Source: Alcaligenaceae bacterium (GTDB lineage Bacteria > Pseudomonadota > Gammaproteobacteria > Burkholderiales > Burkholderiaceae_B). From it: 5,522 nucleotides of DNA. The stretch lies in contig JAAZDZ010000359.1 in the NCBI GenBank assembly GCA_012512545.1, positions 1-5,522 on the forward strand, written 5' to 3'. Shown in pieces: positions 1 to 5,522 of this stretch (within the stretch, counting starts at the first letter, position 1; every line of letters begins with the position of its first letter). Position numbers and translations under genes: made by a program. Below the pieces are notes generated by a model. That model did not search any database and was not told the DNA's origin. It saw only the letters and a list, made by a program, of their open reading frames with translations.

Positions 1-1
1 C

Positions 2-466
2 AATTTCCTTGCGCAGGCTTTCGGGCTTGGCGGTCGGCCCCAGGCGCTGGATGACGCTGCCTTGCCGGTCCACCAGAAACTTGCTGAAATTCCATTTAAT
101 ACTTTCGCTGCCCAGAATGCCGGCTTTCTGGCTTTTCAGCCATACATACAGCGGGTGCGCATTGGGGCCATTCACTTCGATTTTTTCAAACAAGGGAAAA
201 GTGATGTCGTAGCGCGAAGCGCAAAAACTCGAAATCGCCTCGGCGTCGCCAGGTTCCTGGCGGCCAAACTGGTTGCAGGGGAAGGCCAGCACCGCAAAAC
301 CTTGGTCTTTATAGTCGCGATACAGCGTTTCCAGCCCTGCGTATTGGGGCGTGAAGCCGCATTCCGAAGCGACATTGACGATAAGCAGAACCCGGCCGAC
401 GTAGTCGGCCAGAGCCACTTCGTCGCCATGTAGAGTGCGGGCAGAGAAAGAGTAGATCGTTTCCAT
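2..466 (-). CDS. gpx: Glutathione peroxidase, cysteine type (C-terminus cut by window edge)
   Basis: Reduces hydrogen peroxide and organic hydroperoxides in the cytoplasm. The visible 155 residues start METIYSFSAR and form a thioredoxin fold. The peroxidatic residue is Cys36 in NVASECGFTP, where animal enzymes carry selenocysteine. The rest of the catalytic tetrad is present: Gln70 in FPCNQFGRQEPG, and Trp125 and Asn126 in IKWNFSKF. Cys82 in FCASRY matches the resolving-cysteine block of thioredoxin-dependent members, so the electron donor is probably thioredoxin rather than glutathione despite the family name (inference). It is the short bacterial form of about 160 residues, without the insert of E. 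coli BtuE, so only a few C-terminal residues should be missing. The start is the first Met before the conserved fold; no clear Shine-Dalgarno sequence precedes it. It is divergent from arsC across 103 bp. Confidence 0.93.
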   Translation of the reverse strand, partial: METIYSFSARTLHGDEVALADYVGRVLLIVNVASECGFTPQYAGLETLYRDYKDQGFAVLAFPCNQFGRQEPGDAEAISSFCASRYDITFPLFEKIEVNGPNAHPLYVWLKSQKAGILGSESIKWNFSKFLVDRQGSVIQRLGPTAKPESLRKEI

Positions 467-527
467 GGATAAGCGTTGCACGGCAATGCCTTAATTTACC
501 ATTGTGCGGCAGGTGTCGCGCCGGGCT

Positions 528-561
528 CTGATAATATGCATGCACTTTCAAGTTTTATCAG
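528..561 (+). promoter_or_regulatory. Candidate arsC promoter and operator region with inverted repeat
   Basis: In the 103-bp gap between the divergent gpx and arsC, a -10-like GATAAT lies at 530-535; no good -35 is seen at standard spacing. Perfect 7-base inverted arms, CTGATAA at 528-534 and TTATCAG at 555-561, flank a 20-base spacer. The left arm overlaps the -10-like box and the right arm runs into the AGGAA ribosome binding site at 560-564. It could be an operator or an RNA stem masking the ribosome site; the sequence cannot separate these, and chance is possible. Confidence 0.35.
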
Positions 562-569
562 GAATCAGC

Positions 570-914
570 ATGGCAGTTATCTATCACAACCCCCGTTGCG
601 GAACCTCCCGGACAGTCCTGCAGGCTTTGCAGGATCATGGTCACGAAGTGGAAGTGATTGAATACCTCAAACAGCCGCTGAAGCGCGATGCCCTGGCGAA
701 AATGATTGCCGATGCAGGGCTGAGCGTGCGCGAAGCCGTGCGCAGCAAGGAAGCACTGTACACGGAGCTTGGGCTGGATGCCCCTTCGGTAAGCGACGAT
801 GCTTTGCTGCAGGCCATGGAAAAGCATCCCATTCTCATGAACCGGCCATTCGCCATCACGGACAAGGGAACGCGCCTGTGCCGGCCCGCTGCAATCATCG
901 AAGAAATCCTTTAG
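570..914 (+). CDS. arsC: Arsenate reductase, glutaredoxin-coupled ArsC family
   Basis: Cytoplasmic enzyme that reduces arsenate to arsenite using glutathione and glutaredoxin. The 114-residue product has the catalytic cysteine at position 10 in YHNPRCGTSR. Three arginines match the oxyanion-binding set of plasmid R773 ArsC (Arg60, Arg94, Arg107): Arg58 in AVRSKEALY, Arg92 in LMNRPF and Arg105 in TRLCRP, each shifted by two. It is shorter than R773 ArsC (141 residues) because it lacks the C-terminal extension, and in length resembles the E. coli YfgD subgroup. The RLCRP motif and HPILMNRP favour true ArsC, but arsenate activity is inferred. The frame stays open upstream to 504, but the start at 570 gives the family N-terminus and has AGGAA five bases before it (560-564). 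It is convergent with arsB, with 26 bp between the stops. Confidence 0.9.
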   Translation: MAVIYHNPRCGTSRTVLQALQDHGHEVEVIEYLKQPLKRDALAKMIADAGLSVREAVRSKEALYTELGLDAPSVSDDALLQAMEKHPILMNRPFAITDKGTRLCRPAAIIEEIL

Positions 915-940
915 GCATCTCAGCTTGCGCCCAGGCGGGC

Positions 941-2224
941 CTAAAGGCTCAGACGCCAGGCCAGGGCGGCCAGGCTGAGCAACAGCACGGGCAAAGTCAG
1001 CAGCACGCCCATGCGGAAGTAATACCCCCAGCCGATGGCCAGCCCTTTGCGTTGCAGCACATGCAGCCATAACAAAGTGGCCAGACTGCCAATAGGAGTA
1101 ATTTTCGGCCCCAGGTCGCTGCCGATCACATTGGCGTAAATCATGGTTTCGCGGGCGGTTTCAGACACACTGGCAGCTTCGATCGACAGCGCCACCAGCA
1201 GCACGGTGGGCAGATTGTTCATCACCGAAGACAGAAAGGCGCTGAGCAGTCCGGTGCCCAGCGCCGTTGCCCATACACCCTGATGCGCCAGCCATTCCAG
1301 CACAGTGGCCAGATTGCCCGCCAGGCCCTGATTGCGCAAGCCGTACACCACCAGATACATGCCCAGTGAAAAAATCACAATTTCCCAGGGGGCGCCTTTG
1401 ATGATGCGAGCAACGTCAATGGTTTTTCCACGCCTGGCGACAGCCAGCAGGACGGCTGCTGCCGCACCTGAAATCACGCTGACCGGCACGCCCACCGGCT
1501 CCAGCAGCACAAAACCCGTCAATAGAAAAATCAGCACAAGCCAGCCTGCGCGGAAAGTGGCGGGGTCGCGGACCGCCTCGCGCGGATCGCCCAGCAGCGC
1601 AGGATCAAAGCGGGCAGGCAGCCCGCGCCCATACAAGGCCAGCAGCACGCACACGCTGGCCAGCACGGCGACCAGGTTGACCGGCACCATCACCCCTGCG
1701 TATTCGAGAAAACCCACGCTGAAAAAGTCAGCCGAGACAATATTGACGAGGTTGGAAATGACCAGCGGCAGACTGGCGGAATCTGAAATAAAACCGGCCG
1801 CCATGACAAAAGCCAGCGTGACGGCGGGAGAAAAACGCAGCTCCAGCATCATGGCCATGACCAGTGGCGTAAGAATGAGGACGGCTCCATCGTTGGCAAA
1901 TACAGCCGACATGAGCGCGCCCAATAGGATCAGCAGCACATACAGGCGCAGTGTCTGCCCCTTGCCCCAGCGTGCTACATGCAAGGCCAGCCAGGCAAAG
2001 GTGCCGGCGACATCGAGCACCAGCGTGATAATGATGAGGGCGATCAGCGTTGCCGTGGCGTTCCAGACAATGGACCACACCACAACGAGATCATGCAGTT
2101 GAACAATGCCTGTCAGCAGGGCGGCAACGGCGCCCATGCTGGCGCTCCAGCCTATGCTCAGGCCGCGCGGCTGCCAGATGACCAGCGTCAGAGTAGCGAC
2201 AAAAATAAAGGCGGCAATAAGCAT
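941..2224 (-). CDS. arsB: Arsenite efflux permease ArsB
   Basis: Inner-membrane secondary transporter that expels arsenite (and antimonite) using the proton motive force, alone or with an ArsA ATPase; no arsA is seen here. The 427-residue product is hydrophobic throughout, as expected for about 12 membrane spans, and close in length to E. coli ArsB (429). Recognisable stretches are [14 protein letters not shown] (15-28), [13 protein letters not shown] (108-120), [19 protein letters not shown] (140-158), [15 protein letters not shown] (284-298), [11 protein letters not shown] (332-342) and [13 protein letters not shown] (368-380). It has one cysteine, Cys192. The frame extends 22 codons upstream to 2290, but the start at 2224 matches the family N-terminus; its Shine-Dalgarno sequence is weak. 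A poor promoter match, TTGTTT (2274-2279) and TATTCA (2251-2256) with 17-base spacing, lies just upstream. It could also be reached by read-through from azurin, 137 bp away. No arsR is nearby. Confidence 0.95.
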   Translation of the reverse strand: MLIAAFIFVATLTLVIWQPRGLSIGWSASMGAVAALLTGIVQLHDLVVVWSIVWNATATLIALIIITLVLDVAGTFAWLALHVARWGKGQTLRLYVLLILLGALMSAVFANDGAVLILTPLVMAMMLELRFSPAVTLAFVMAAGFISDSASLPLVISNLVNIVSADFFSVGFLEYAGVMVPVNLVAVLASVCVLLALYGRGLPARFDPALLGDPREAVRDPATFRAGWLVLIFLLTGFVLLEPVGVPVSVISGAAAAVLLAVARRGKTIDVARIIKGAPWEIVIFSLGMYLVVYGLRNQGLAGNLATVLEWLAHQGVWATALGTGLLSAFLSSVMNNLPTVLLVALSIEAASVSETARETMIYANVIGSDLGPKITPIGSLATLLWLHVLQRKGLAIGWGYYFRMGVLLTLPVLLLSLAALAWRLSL

Positions 2225-2279
2225 GACCACGCGCCAAAGCGCAAGGACAGTGAATAAAAAAAACGGCCTGCAAAAACAA

Positions 2280-2324
2280 CTGCACCCCAAAAAACCGGAT
2301 GTTGATCCAATTTATGGGGTGCAG
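2280..2324. repeat. 45-bp imperfect palindrome, possibly IS-end remnant or terminator
   Basis: Perfect 10-base inverted arms, CTGCACCCCA at 2280-2289 and TGGGGTGCAG at 2315-2324. The symmetry continues inward through A/T-rich steps to GGAT (2297-2300) and ATCC (2305-2308), giving arms of about 20 bases with one gap. The arm resembles, from memory, terminal repeats of the IS150 group of the IS3 family, which carry CTGCACCC followed by an A/T run and TTGGA. No transposase or obvious target duplication is present. Read on the minus strand it is followed by TTGTTTTTGC and then eight T (2256-2263), so it could also act as a transcription terminator between azurin and arsB. Confidence 0.5.
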
Positions 2325-2347
2325 CTTTTAAAGGCCGGTTATCGGCC
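2325..2347 (-). terminator. Weak hairpin downstream of azurin
   Basis: Fifteen bases after the azurin stop codon, GGCCG and CGGCC (2343-2347 and 2333-2337) can form a 5-bp stem with a 5-base loop. On the minus strand it is followed by TTTAAAAG. The GC stem with a short T run fits a weak intrinsic terminator for azurin, perhaps reinforced by the palindrome just beyond it. Activity is inferred. Confidence 0.35.
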
Positions 2348-2361
2348 AGGCAGACAGGGGT

Positions 2362-2808
2362 TTACTTAACCACTACCTTGCCGCTCATGATGGCCCAGTG
2401 GCCAGGGAAGGAGCAGAAGAAATCGTAGTCGCCGCCAGCGGTGAGGTCGGCAGTCTTGAAGGTTACGGAAGCGGTTTCGCCGCCGCCGATCAGGGCGGTG
2501 TGAGCGATGACGCGTGCGTCGTCAGGCTTCAGGTAATCGTTGGCGGGGCCAGCGGCGGTGGCGTCATTGGCGACAGCCTGGCGGTCTTCACCCTTGGTGA
2601 TCACGACGTTGTGACCCATGGCTGCCTTGGGCAGCTTGCCCACGTGCTTCAGGTTGACCGTGAATTCGTCGCAGCTCTTGTCTACCACGATTTCTTTGGT
2701 GTTGAACTGCATGGCGTCGTTGCCTTCGATGTCAGCGGCGCAGGTGGCTGCCATTGCAGGAACAGCCGCGACGGACAGCAGTGCGGCGAATGTGACTTTT
2801 GCGAACAT
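2362..2808 (-). CDS. azu: Azurin, periplasmic blue copper protein
   Basis: Small type I copper protein carrying single electrons in the periplasm, classically between the cytochrome chain and nitrite reductase or peroxidase; in some Alcaligenaceae azurin also accepts electrons from arsenite oxidase. The 148-residue precursor has a 20-residue Sec signal ([20 protein letters not shown], cleavage before ATC), giving a 128-residue mature protein, the same length as Pseudomonas azurin. Mature numbering fits exactly: disulfide Cys3-Cys26, and copper ligands Gly45 and His46 in MGHN, Cys112, His117 and Met121 in [12 protein letters not shown]. Trp48, nearly always present after GHN, is Val here; Trp118 is the only tryptophan. 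The frame is open to 2832, but the start at 2808 begins a proper signal peptide and has AGGGAGA (2816-2822) seven bases before it. An FNR-type promoter lies upstream. Confidence 0.97.
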   Translation of the reverse strand: MFAKVTFAALLSVAAVPAMAATCAADIEGNDAMQFNTKEIVVDKSCDEFTVNLKHVGKLPKAAMGHNVVITKGEDRQAVANDATAAGPANDYLKPDDARVIAHTALIGGGETASVTFKTADLTAGGDYDFFCSFPGHWAIMSGKVVVK

Positions 2809-2889
2809 AGGTAGATCTCCCTGTCGTATCAAATAGCACCCTTACGAGTCAGGATGTCCTCGCTTCAAGGGCGACCGTGTAATTGCCAA

Positions 2890-2938
2890 TCAATGCATTA
2901 TGCAGCGCTAGTGGAAAGTACGTATTGATCTGCATCAA
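2890..2938 (-). promoter_or_regulatory. FNR/ANR-dependent promoter of azurin
   Basis: A perfect FNR/ANR box, TTGAT-CTGC-ATCAA, lies at 2925-2938. On the minus strand the hexamer CATAAT at 2897-2902 is a good -10. A transcript starting near 2890 would put the box centre (2931.5) at about -41.5, the class II activation position, and would have a leader of about 82 bases before the azurin start. The plus strand has no gene close enough to use this site. Azurin control by ANR is known in Pseudomonas; here it is inferred from the site. Confidence 0.8.
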
Positions 2939-3006
2939 TAGTGCCTTGCGGCCATGTGAGCGCTTCGTAGCAAAAAGCGAACCTGCACTCATTTTACGCC
3001 TGAAGA

Positions 3007-4080
3007 TCAGAACAATTGAGAAACAAACAGATTCAGGCCATAGCCGCCAAACAGCAGGAAGAGGAAGAGCACTCCAGCCAGCGCCAGGGGCGCTGCGCCT
3101 GCCTGACGGATCGCGCTGACATGAGTGCGCAGGCCCAGCGCAGCCATGGCCATGGCCAGCAGCACCGTGCTGAACTGCACCAGCATATGCGCAAGCTGCG
3201 GGCTCACAAGGCCGGTTGAGTTGAGCCCGACCGCCACCACAAACCATACGGCGAACCAGGGCAGGGCAGGCGCTGCGGGTTTTGTGGCGCTGCCGGCCGT
3301 ATTTTTCCTGGCCCGGCGGTAAACCCACCAGGACACCAGCATCAGAAAGGGCGCCAGCATCATGACCCGCAGCATTTTCTCCACGACAGCCGTGCTGGCC
3401 GCAACCGGCCCCACTGCGTCGCCGGCCGCCACAACCTGGGCGACTTCATGCACTGTAGAGCCGATGAATATACCGAAAGCGTGTTCTGACATCCCCAGGT
3501 AAGGATAGAGCACCGGGTATAAAAACATGCTGATCGTGCCAAACACCACCACAGTGGCTACGGCGACTGACACCTTGTGCGCTTGTGCCCGGGCAATGGG
3601 TTCCATCGCCATGACTGCCGCCGCCCCGCAAATAGCGCTGCCCGCACCGACCAGCATGCAGGTCTGGCGGTCCATTTTCAGAATGCGGGTCCCCACTCCC
3701 ATGGCCAGCCCGTAGACAGAAAGAATGATGACGGCATCCAGAACAATGCCCGCGGCCCCGACAGAAGCCGCTTCCTGGAAAGTCAGCCTGAAACCAAACA
3801 GAATGATTCCCAACCTGAGTAACCGGGCCTTGCAGAAGTCAACGCCAGTGCTGGTGTGTGGGGCAATGCGGGGGAAAACGCTGTTGCCCAGCGCCATGCC
3901 CAGCACAATGGCAAAAGTAAGGGCGCTGAACCCCATGTTTTTCATGCTTTCAAGATTGGCCAGCCACAGACCGGCGCCTGCAATGGCGCCTGCCAGGGCC
4001 AGCCCTGCCCACCATGAGGCACCTGGCCAGTTGGCAAACTGGCTGGAAGAAAGCGCAGGGGTTGAACGATGTAGCGACAT
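3007..4080 (-). CDS. yeiH: YeiH family membrane protein, putative sulfate/sulfite exporter
   Basis: Polytopic inner-membrane protein of the family formerly called UPF0324, annotated as putative sulfate exporters; transport has been little tested. The 357-residue product closely follows E. coli YeiH (349). Shared stretches include GFSALTFAIVLGMALGN (50-66), LLRLGIILFGFRLTF (87-101), VGAGSAICGAAAVMA (144-158), VAVATVVVFGTISMFLYP (172-189), IGSTVHEVAQVVAAG (206-220), KMLRVMMLAPFL (235-246) and LAMAMAALGLRTHVSA (308-323). About ten hydrophobic segments are visible. The frame opens at 4137, but the Met at 4080 gives the family length; neither start has a clear ribosome site, so the first residues are uncertain. 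It is divergent from the YeiE-like regulator, as in enterobacteria. A possible -10, TATTAT, lies at 4149-4154. It ends 198 bp before the azurin start, and the azurin promoter lies in that gap, so azurin probably has its own transcript. Confidence 0.93.
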   Translation of the reverse strand: MSLHRSTPALSSSQFANWPGASWWAGLALAGAIAGAGLWLANLESMKNMGFSALTFAIVLGMALGNSVFPRIAPHTSTGVDFCKARLLRLGIILFGFRLTFQEAASVGAAGIVLDAVIILSVYGLAMGVGTRILKMDRQTCMLVGAGSAICGAAAVMAMEPIARAQAHKVSVAVATVVVFGTISMFLYPVLYPYLGMSEHAFGIFIGSTVHEVAQVVAAGDAVGPVAASTAVVEKMLRVMMLAPFLMLVSWWVYRRARKNTAGSATKPAAPALPWFAVWFVVAVGLNSTGLVSPQLAHMLVQFSTVLLAMAMAALGLRTHVSAIRQAGAAPLALAGVLFLFLLFGGYGLNLFVSQLF

Positions 4081-4142
4081 AGAGGCGGAAAATGAAAATA
4101 TGCGTATGCAGCAAGAGAATACGTAGCCCAAACCCATAAGTC

Positions 4143-4221
4143 GAATGCATAATATTCAGACTCCTATAACTTTTAGTTAAGATGCTGCACATGACTCAGG
4201 CTGTAAGTCTGAAGTACAGAC
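4143..4221. promoter_or_regulatory. Divergent yeiH/yeiE control region with two T-N11-A dyads
   Basis: The 160-bp gap (4081-4240) holds two palindromes fitting the LysR-type T-N11-A rule. One is TAACT-TTT-AGTTA at 4167-4179. The other is GTCTG-AAGTA-CAGAC at 4207-4221, with T-N11-A at 4208-4220. Their centres are 41 bp apart, close to four helical turns, so a tetramer could bind both on one face. A looser dyad, GAAT and ATTC, spans 4143-4157. TATAAC at 4165-4170 could be the yeiE -10, overlapping the first dyad, which would suit autorepression. TATTAT at 4149-4154 on the minus strand could serve yeiH. Binding by the adjacent regulator is inferred. Confidence 0.55.
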
Positions 4222-4240
4222 ATCTTCTTCTCTTACTTGT

Positions 4241-5191
4241 ATGCGGCTCAATCTGCACTTATTGCGCGTTTTTCATAATGTTGCCCAGGAAGGCAGCTTC
4301 TCGGCGGCTGCCCGTCAGCTCTATATCAGTCAGCCTGCGGTGTCCAAGGCGGTTTCAGAGCTGGAACGCCAGCTGGATACAGCGCTGATTGAGCGTATCC
4401 GTGCAAAAGCAGGGCAGGGTCTGGTTCTGACAGATGCCGGGCTGGCACTCAATGCGCATGCCCGGGCGATTTTTTCTCTGGAGCATGCCGCGATTGAAGA
4501 CTTGCAGGCTCGCAGCGGCCTTAAACGGGGCGAACTCATTATTGGCGCCAGCACCACCATAGCCAGCTACTGGCTGCCTCGCTATCTGCAGGCGTTTTCG
4601 CGCCACTGGCCCGACATTGTTCTGAAAGTCGTTGCGGCGAATACTCAATCCATTGTTGAGGATCTCTACGACTGCCGTCTGGACATGGCCTTGGTTGAAG
4701 GCCCGGTGCAGCAGGAGGGGGTGGCTTACTATCCCTGGAAGGAGGAGCAGCTGGTCATTGTTGCGCCGCCAGGTTTTTTCCACACGCAATCTGAAGCAGA
4801 ACACGTTGAGACAGGGCTGTCTGACGCGGCTCAAAAAGCCTTGTGGGTGTCCGAACGCGACCTGTTCGACAGTACCTGGCTGATGCGTGAAGCAGGCTCG
4901 GGTACGCGAGAAGTGGTGCTGGATCTGCTGGCCCGGCAGGGCATGCAATTACGCCGCACGATTGAAATCGGCAGCAACGAAGGCATAGCGCGCGGGGTGG
5001 CCGCCGGGCTGGGCGTCGCCATGCTGCCCTTTGCGGTGGCGGAAGACCTGCTGCTGTTGGGCAGGGTGATAGAACTGCGCGTGAATGACATGCCCGGGTT
5101 GTCGAGATCGCTTTATCGCCTGGAGCGCAAAGACCGGCCAGCCAGCCGCGTAGTGGCAGCGTTTCTCGATATCCTGAGCCGCCCCGCCTGA
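4241..5191 (+). CDS. yeiE: LysR-type transcriptional regulator, YeiE-like
   Basis: Probable regulator of the divergent yeiH. The 316-residue product has an N-terminal winged helix-turn-helix (about 3-66; recognition part SFSAAARQLYISQPAVSKAV at 19-38), a linker helix to about 93, and a two-lobed effector domain from about 97. That domain shares with E. coli YeiE the segments IGASTTIASYWLP (101-113), the acidic VEGP (152-155), REAGSGTREVV (216-226) and IGSNEGIARGVAAGLGVAML (243-262), which probably line the ligand pocket. Enterobacterial YeiE has been reported to respond to sulfite, fitting a sulfur-oxyanion exporter partner, but ligand and targets here are inferred. The wing, ERIRAKAGQGLVLT, is about four residues longer than usual. 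The start at 4241 has no Shine-Dalgarno sequence, but the frame has no better start. It is convergent with the serine dehydratase gene, 34 bp away. Confidence 0.9.
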   Translation: MRLNLHLLRVFHNVAQEGSFSAAARQLYISQPAVSKAVSELERQLDTALIERIRAKAGQGLVLTDAGLALNAHARAIFSLEHAAIEDLQARSGLKRGELIIGASTTIASYWLPRYLQAFSRHWPDIVLKVVAANTQSIVEDLYDCRLDMALVEGPVQQEGVAYYPWKEEQLVIVAPPGFFHTQSEAEHVETGLSDAAQKALWVSERDLFDSTWLMREAGSGTREVVLDLLARQGMQLRRTIEIGSNEGIARGVAAGLGVAMLPFAVAEDLLLLGRVIELRVNDMPGLSRSLYRLERKDRPASRVVAAFLDILSRPA

Positions 5192-5194
5192 ATG

Positions 5195-5210
5195 CGCTGA
5201 AAAGCCAGCG
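5195..5210. terminator. Small hairpin between convergent genes
   Basis: CGCTG (5195-5199) and CAGCG (5206-5210) can pair over a 6-base loop in the 34-bp gap between the yeiE and serine dehydratase stops. No T run follows on either strand, so it is at best a weak or bidirectional terminator. Confidence 0.2.
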
Positions 5211-5225
5211 GGCAGGGCACTGACA

Positions 5226-5522
5226 CTAGCATTCCACGATATTGACCGCCAGGCCGCCTTCGGAAGTCTCTTTGTATTTGCTGAGCATGTCAGCGCCGGT
5301 TTCCCGCATGGTCTTGATGACCTGATCCAGGCTGACTGTATGTGTGCCATCGCCGTGCAAGGCCATGCGAGCCGCATTGATGGCCTTCACTGCCGCCAGG
5401 GCATTGCGTTCGATGCAGGGTATCTGTACCAGCCCGCCCACCGGGTCGCAGGTCAGGCCAAGGTGGTGCTCCATACCGATTTCAGCGGCATTCTCGACCT
5501 GCTCGGGGGTGCCGCCCAATAC
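5226..5522 (-). CDS. sdaA: L-serine dehydratase (iron-sulfur, single chain), C-terminal fragment
   Basis: Deaminates L-serine to pyruvate and ammonia in the cytoplasm using a [4Fe-4S] cluster. Only the last 98 residues of an enzyme of about 455-460 are in the window; the gene continues past the right edge. The fragment carries [19 protein letters not shown], whose two cysteines are eleven residues apart and match two of the three cluster ligands known from the Legionella enzyme; the third lies outside the window. The chain ends VNIVEC. The terminal cysteine is 62 residues after the second ligand, matching the family's conserved tail cysteine, which reaches into the active site. [17 protein letters not shown] is also typical. 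SdaA and SdaB cannot be told apart from this part, so the symbol is the usual default. Confidence 0.93.
   Translation of the reverse strand, partial: VLGGTPEQVENAAEIGMEHHLGLTCDPVGGLVQIPCIERNALAAVKAINAARMALHGDGTHTVSLDQVIKTMRETGADMLSKYKETSEGGLAVNIVEC

Noticed and set aside
927..940. GCCC/GGGC hairpin between the arsC and arsB stops as a terminator
   Set aside because: The stem is only four base pairs with no T run on either side, so it is too weak to call.
558..1070. Minus-strand open frame (170 codons) spanning arsC and the end of arsB
   Set aside because: It is antisense to arsC and overlaps arsB out of frame, with no family resemblance.
1332..2102. Long plus-strand open frame (256 codons) opposite arsB
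   Set aside because: It lies entirely inside arsB on the other strand, its product is low-complexity Ser/Thr/Arg/Ala-rich with no recognisable domain, and ArsB itself is unmistakable. It is a GC-rich shadow frame.
2398..2814. Plus-strand open frame (138 codons) opposite azurin
   Set aside because: It is a Gly/Val-rich translation antisense to a fully recognisable azurin, with no independent support.
2809..2832. Earlier azurin start at 2832 (MIRQGDLP extension)
   Set aside because: The extension runs through the AGGGAGA ribosome site and would put charged residues before an otherwise normal signal peptide.
2961..2981. Possible terminator after yeiH (CGCTT and AAGCG arms)
   Set aside because: It is a five-base stem with a long loop and no following T run, indistinguishable from chance.
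4355..4948. Minus-strand open frame (197 codons) opposite the LysR-type gene
   Set aside because: It is contained within the regulator, has no domain or ribosome site, and is explained by codon bias on the coding strand.

Overview
The window reads as ordinary chromosome from a betaproteobacterium, most likely Alcaligenaceae (Alcaligenes, Achromobacter, Bordetella, Advenella, Pusillimonas and relatives). This rests on moderately high GC, an azurin with the Alcaligenes-type GHWAIM copper loop, and gene products close to familiar proteobacterial families. The genus assignment is inference from remembered sequences, not a search. No tRNA, rRNA, CRISPR array, transposase or phage gene is visible.

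Layout from left to right. (1) 2-466, minus: a cysteine-type glutathione peroxidase, cut by the left edge. (2) 570-914, plus: a glutaredoxin-type arsenate reductase, ArsC. (3) 941-2224, minus: an arsenite efflux permease, ArsB, convergent with arsC. (4) About 2280-2347: an intergenic stretch with a 45-bp imperfect palindrome and a small hairpin that may end the azurin transcript. (5) 2362-2808, minus: the periplasmic blue copper protein azurin, with a signal peptide and, about 117 bp upstream, a perfect FNR/ANR box. (6) 3007-4080, minus: YeiH, a membrane protein of the putative sulfate/sulfite exporter family. (7) 4241-5191, plus: its divergent LysR-type regulator, YeiE-like. The two share a 160-bp control region with two palindromic T-N11-A motifs. 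(8) 5226-5522, minus: the C-terminal end of a single-chain iron-sulfur L-serine dehydratase, cut by the right edge.

Functionally the window is a set of stress and respiratory accessory genes: peroxide reduction, arsenate reduction plus arsenite extrusion, low-oxygen electron transfer by azurin, and a sulfur-oxyanion exporter with its sensor-regulator. ArsC makes arsenite and ArsB exports it, yet the two genes face each other and no arsR is present, so they are not the usual arsR-arsB-arsC operon. The yeiE/yeiH pair matches the divergent arrangement in enterobacteria.

The main points of interest are the class II FNR promoter of azurin, the loss of the otherwise conserved azurin Trp48, the palindromic element before arsB, and the dyads between yeiH and yeiE. 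I found no convincing sign of a wholly new system.
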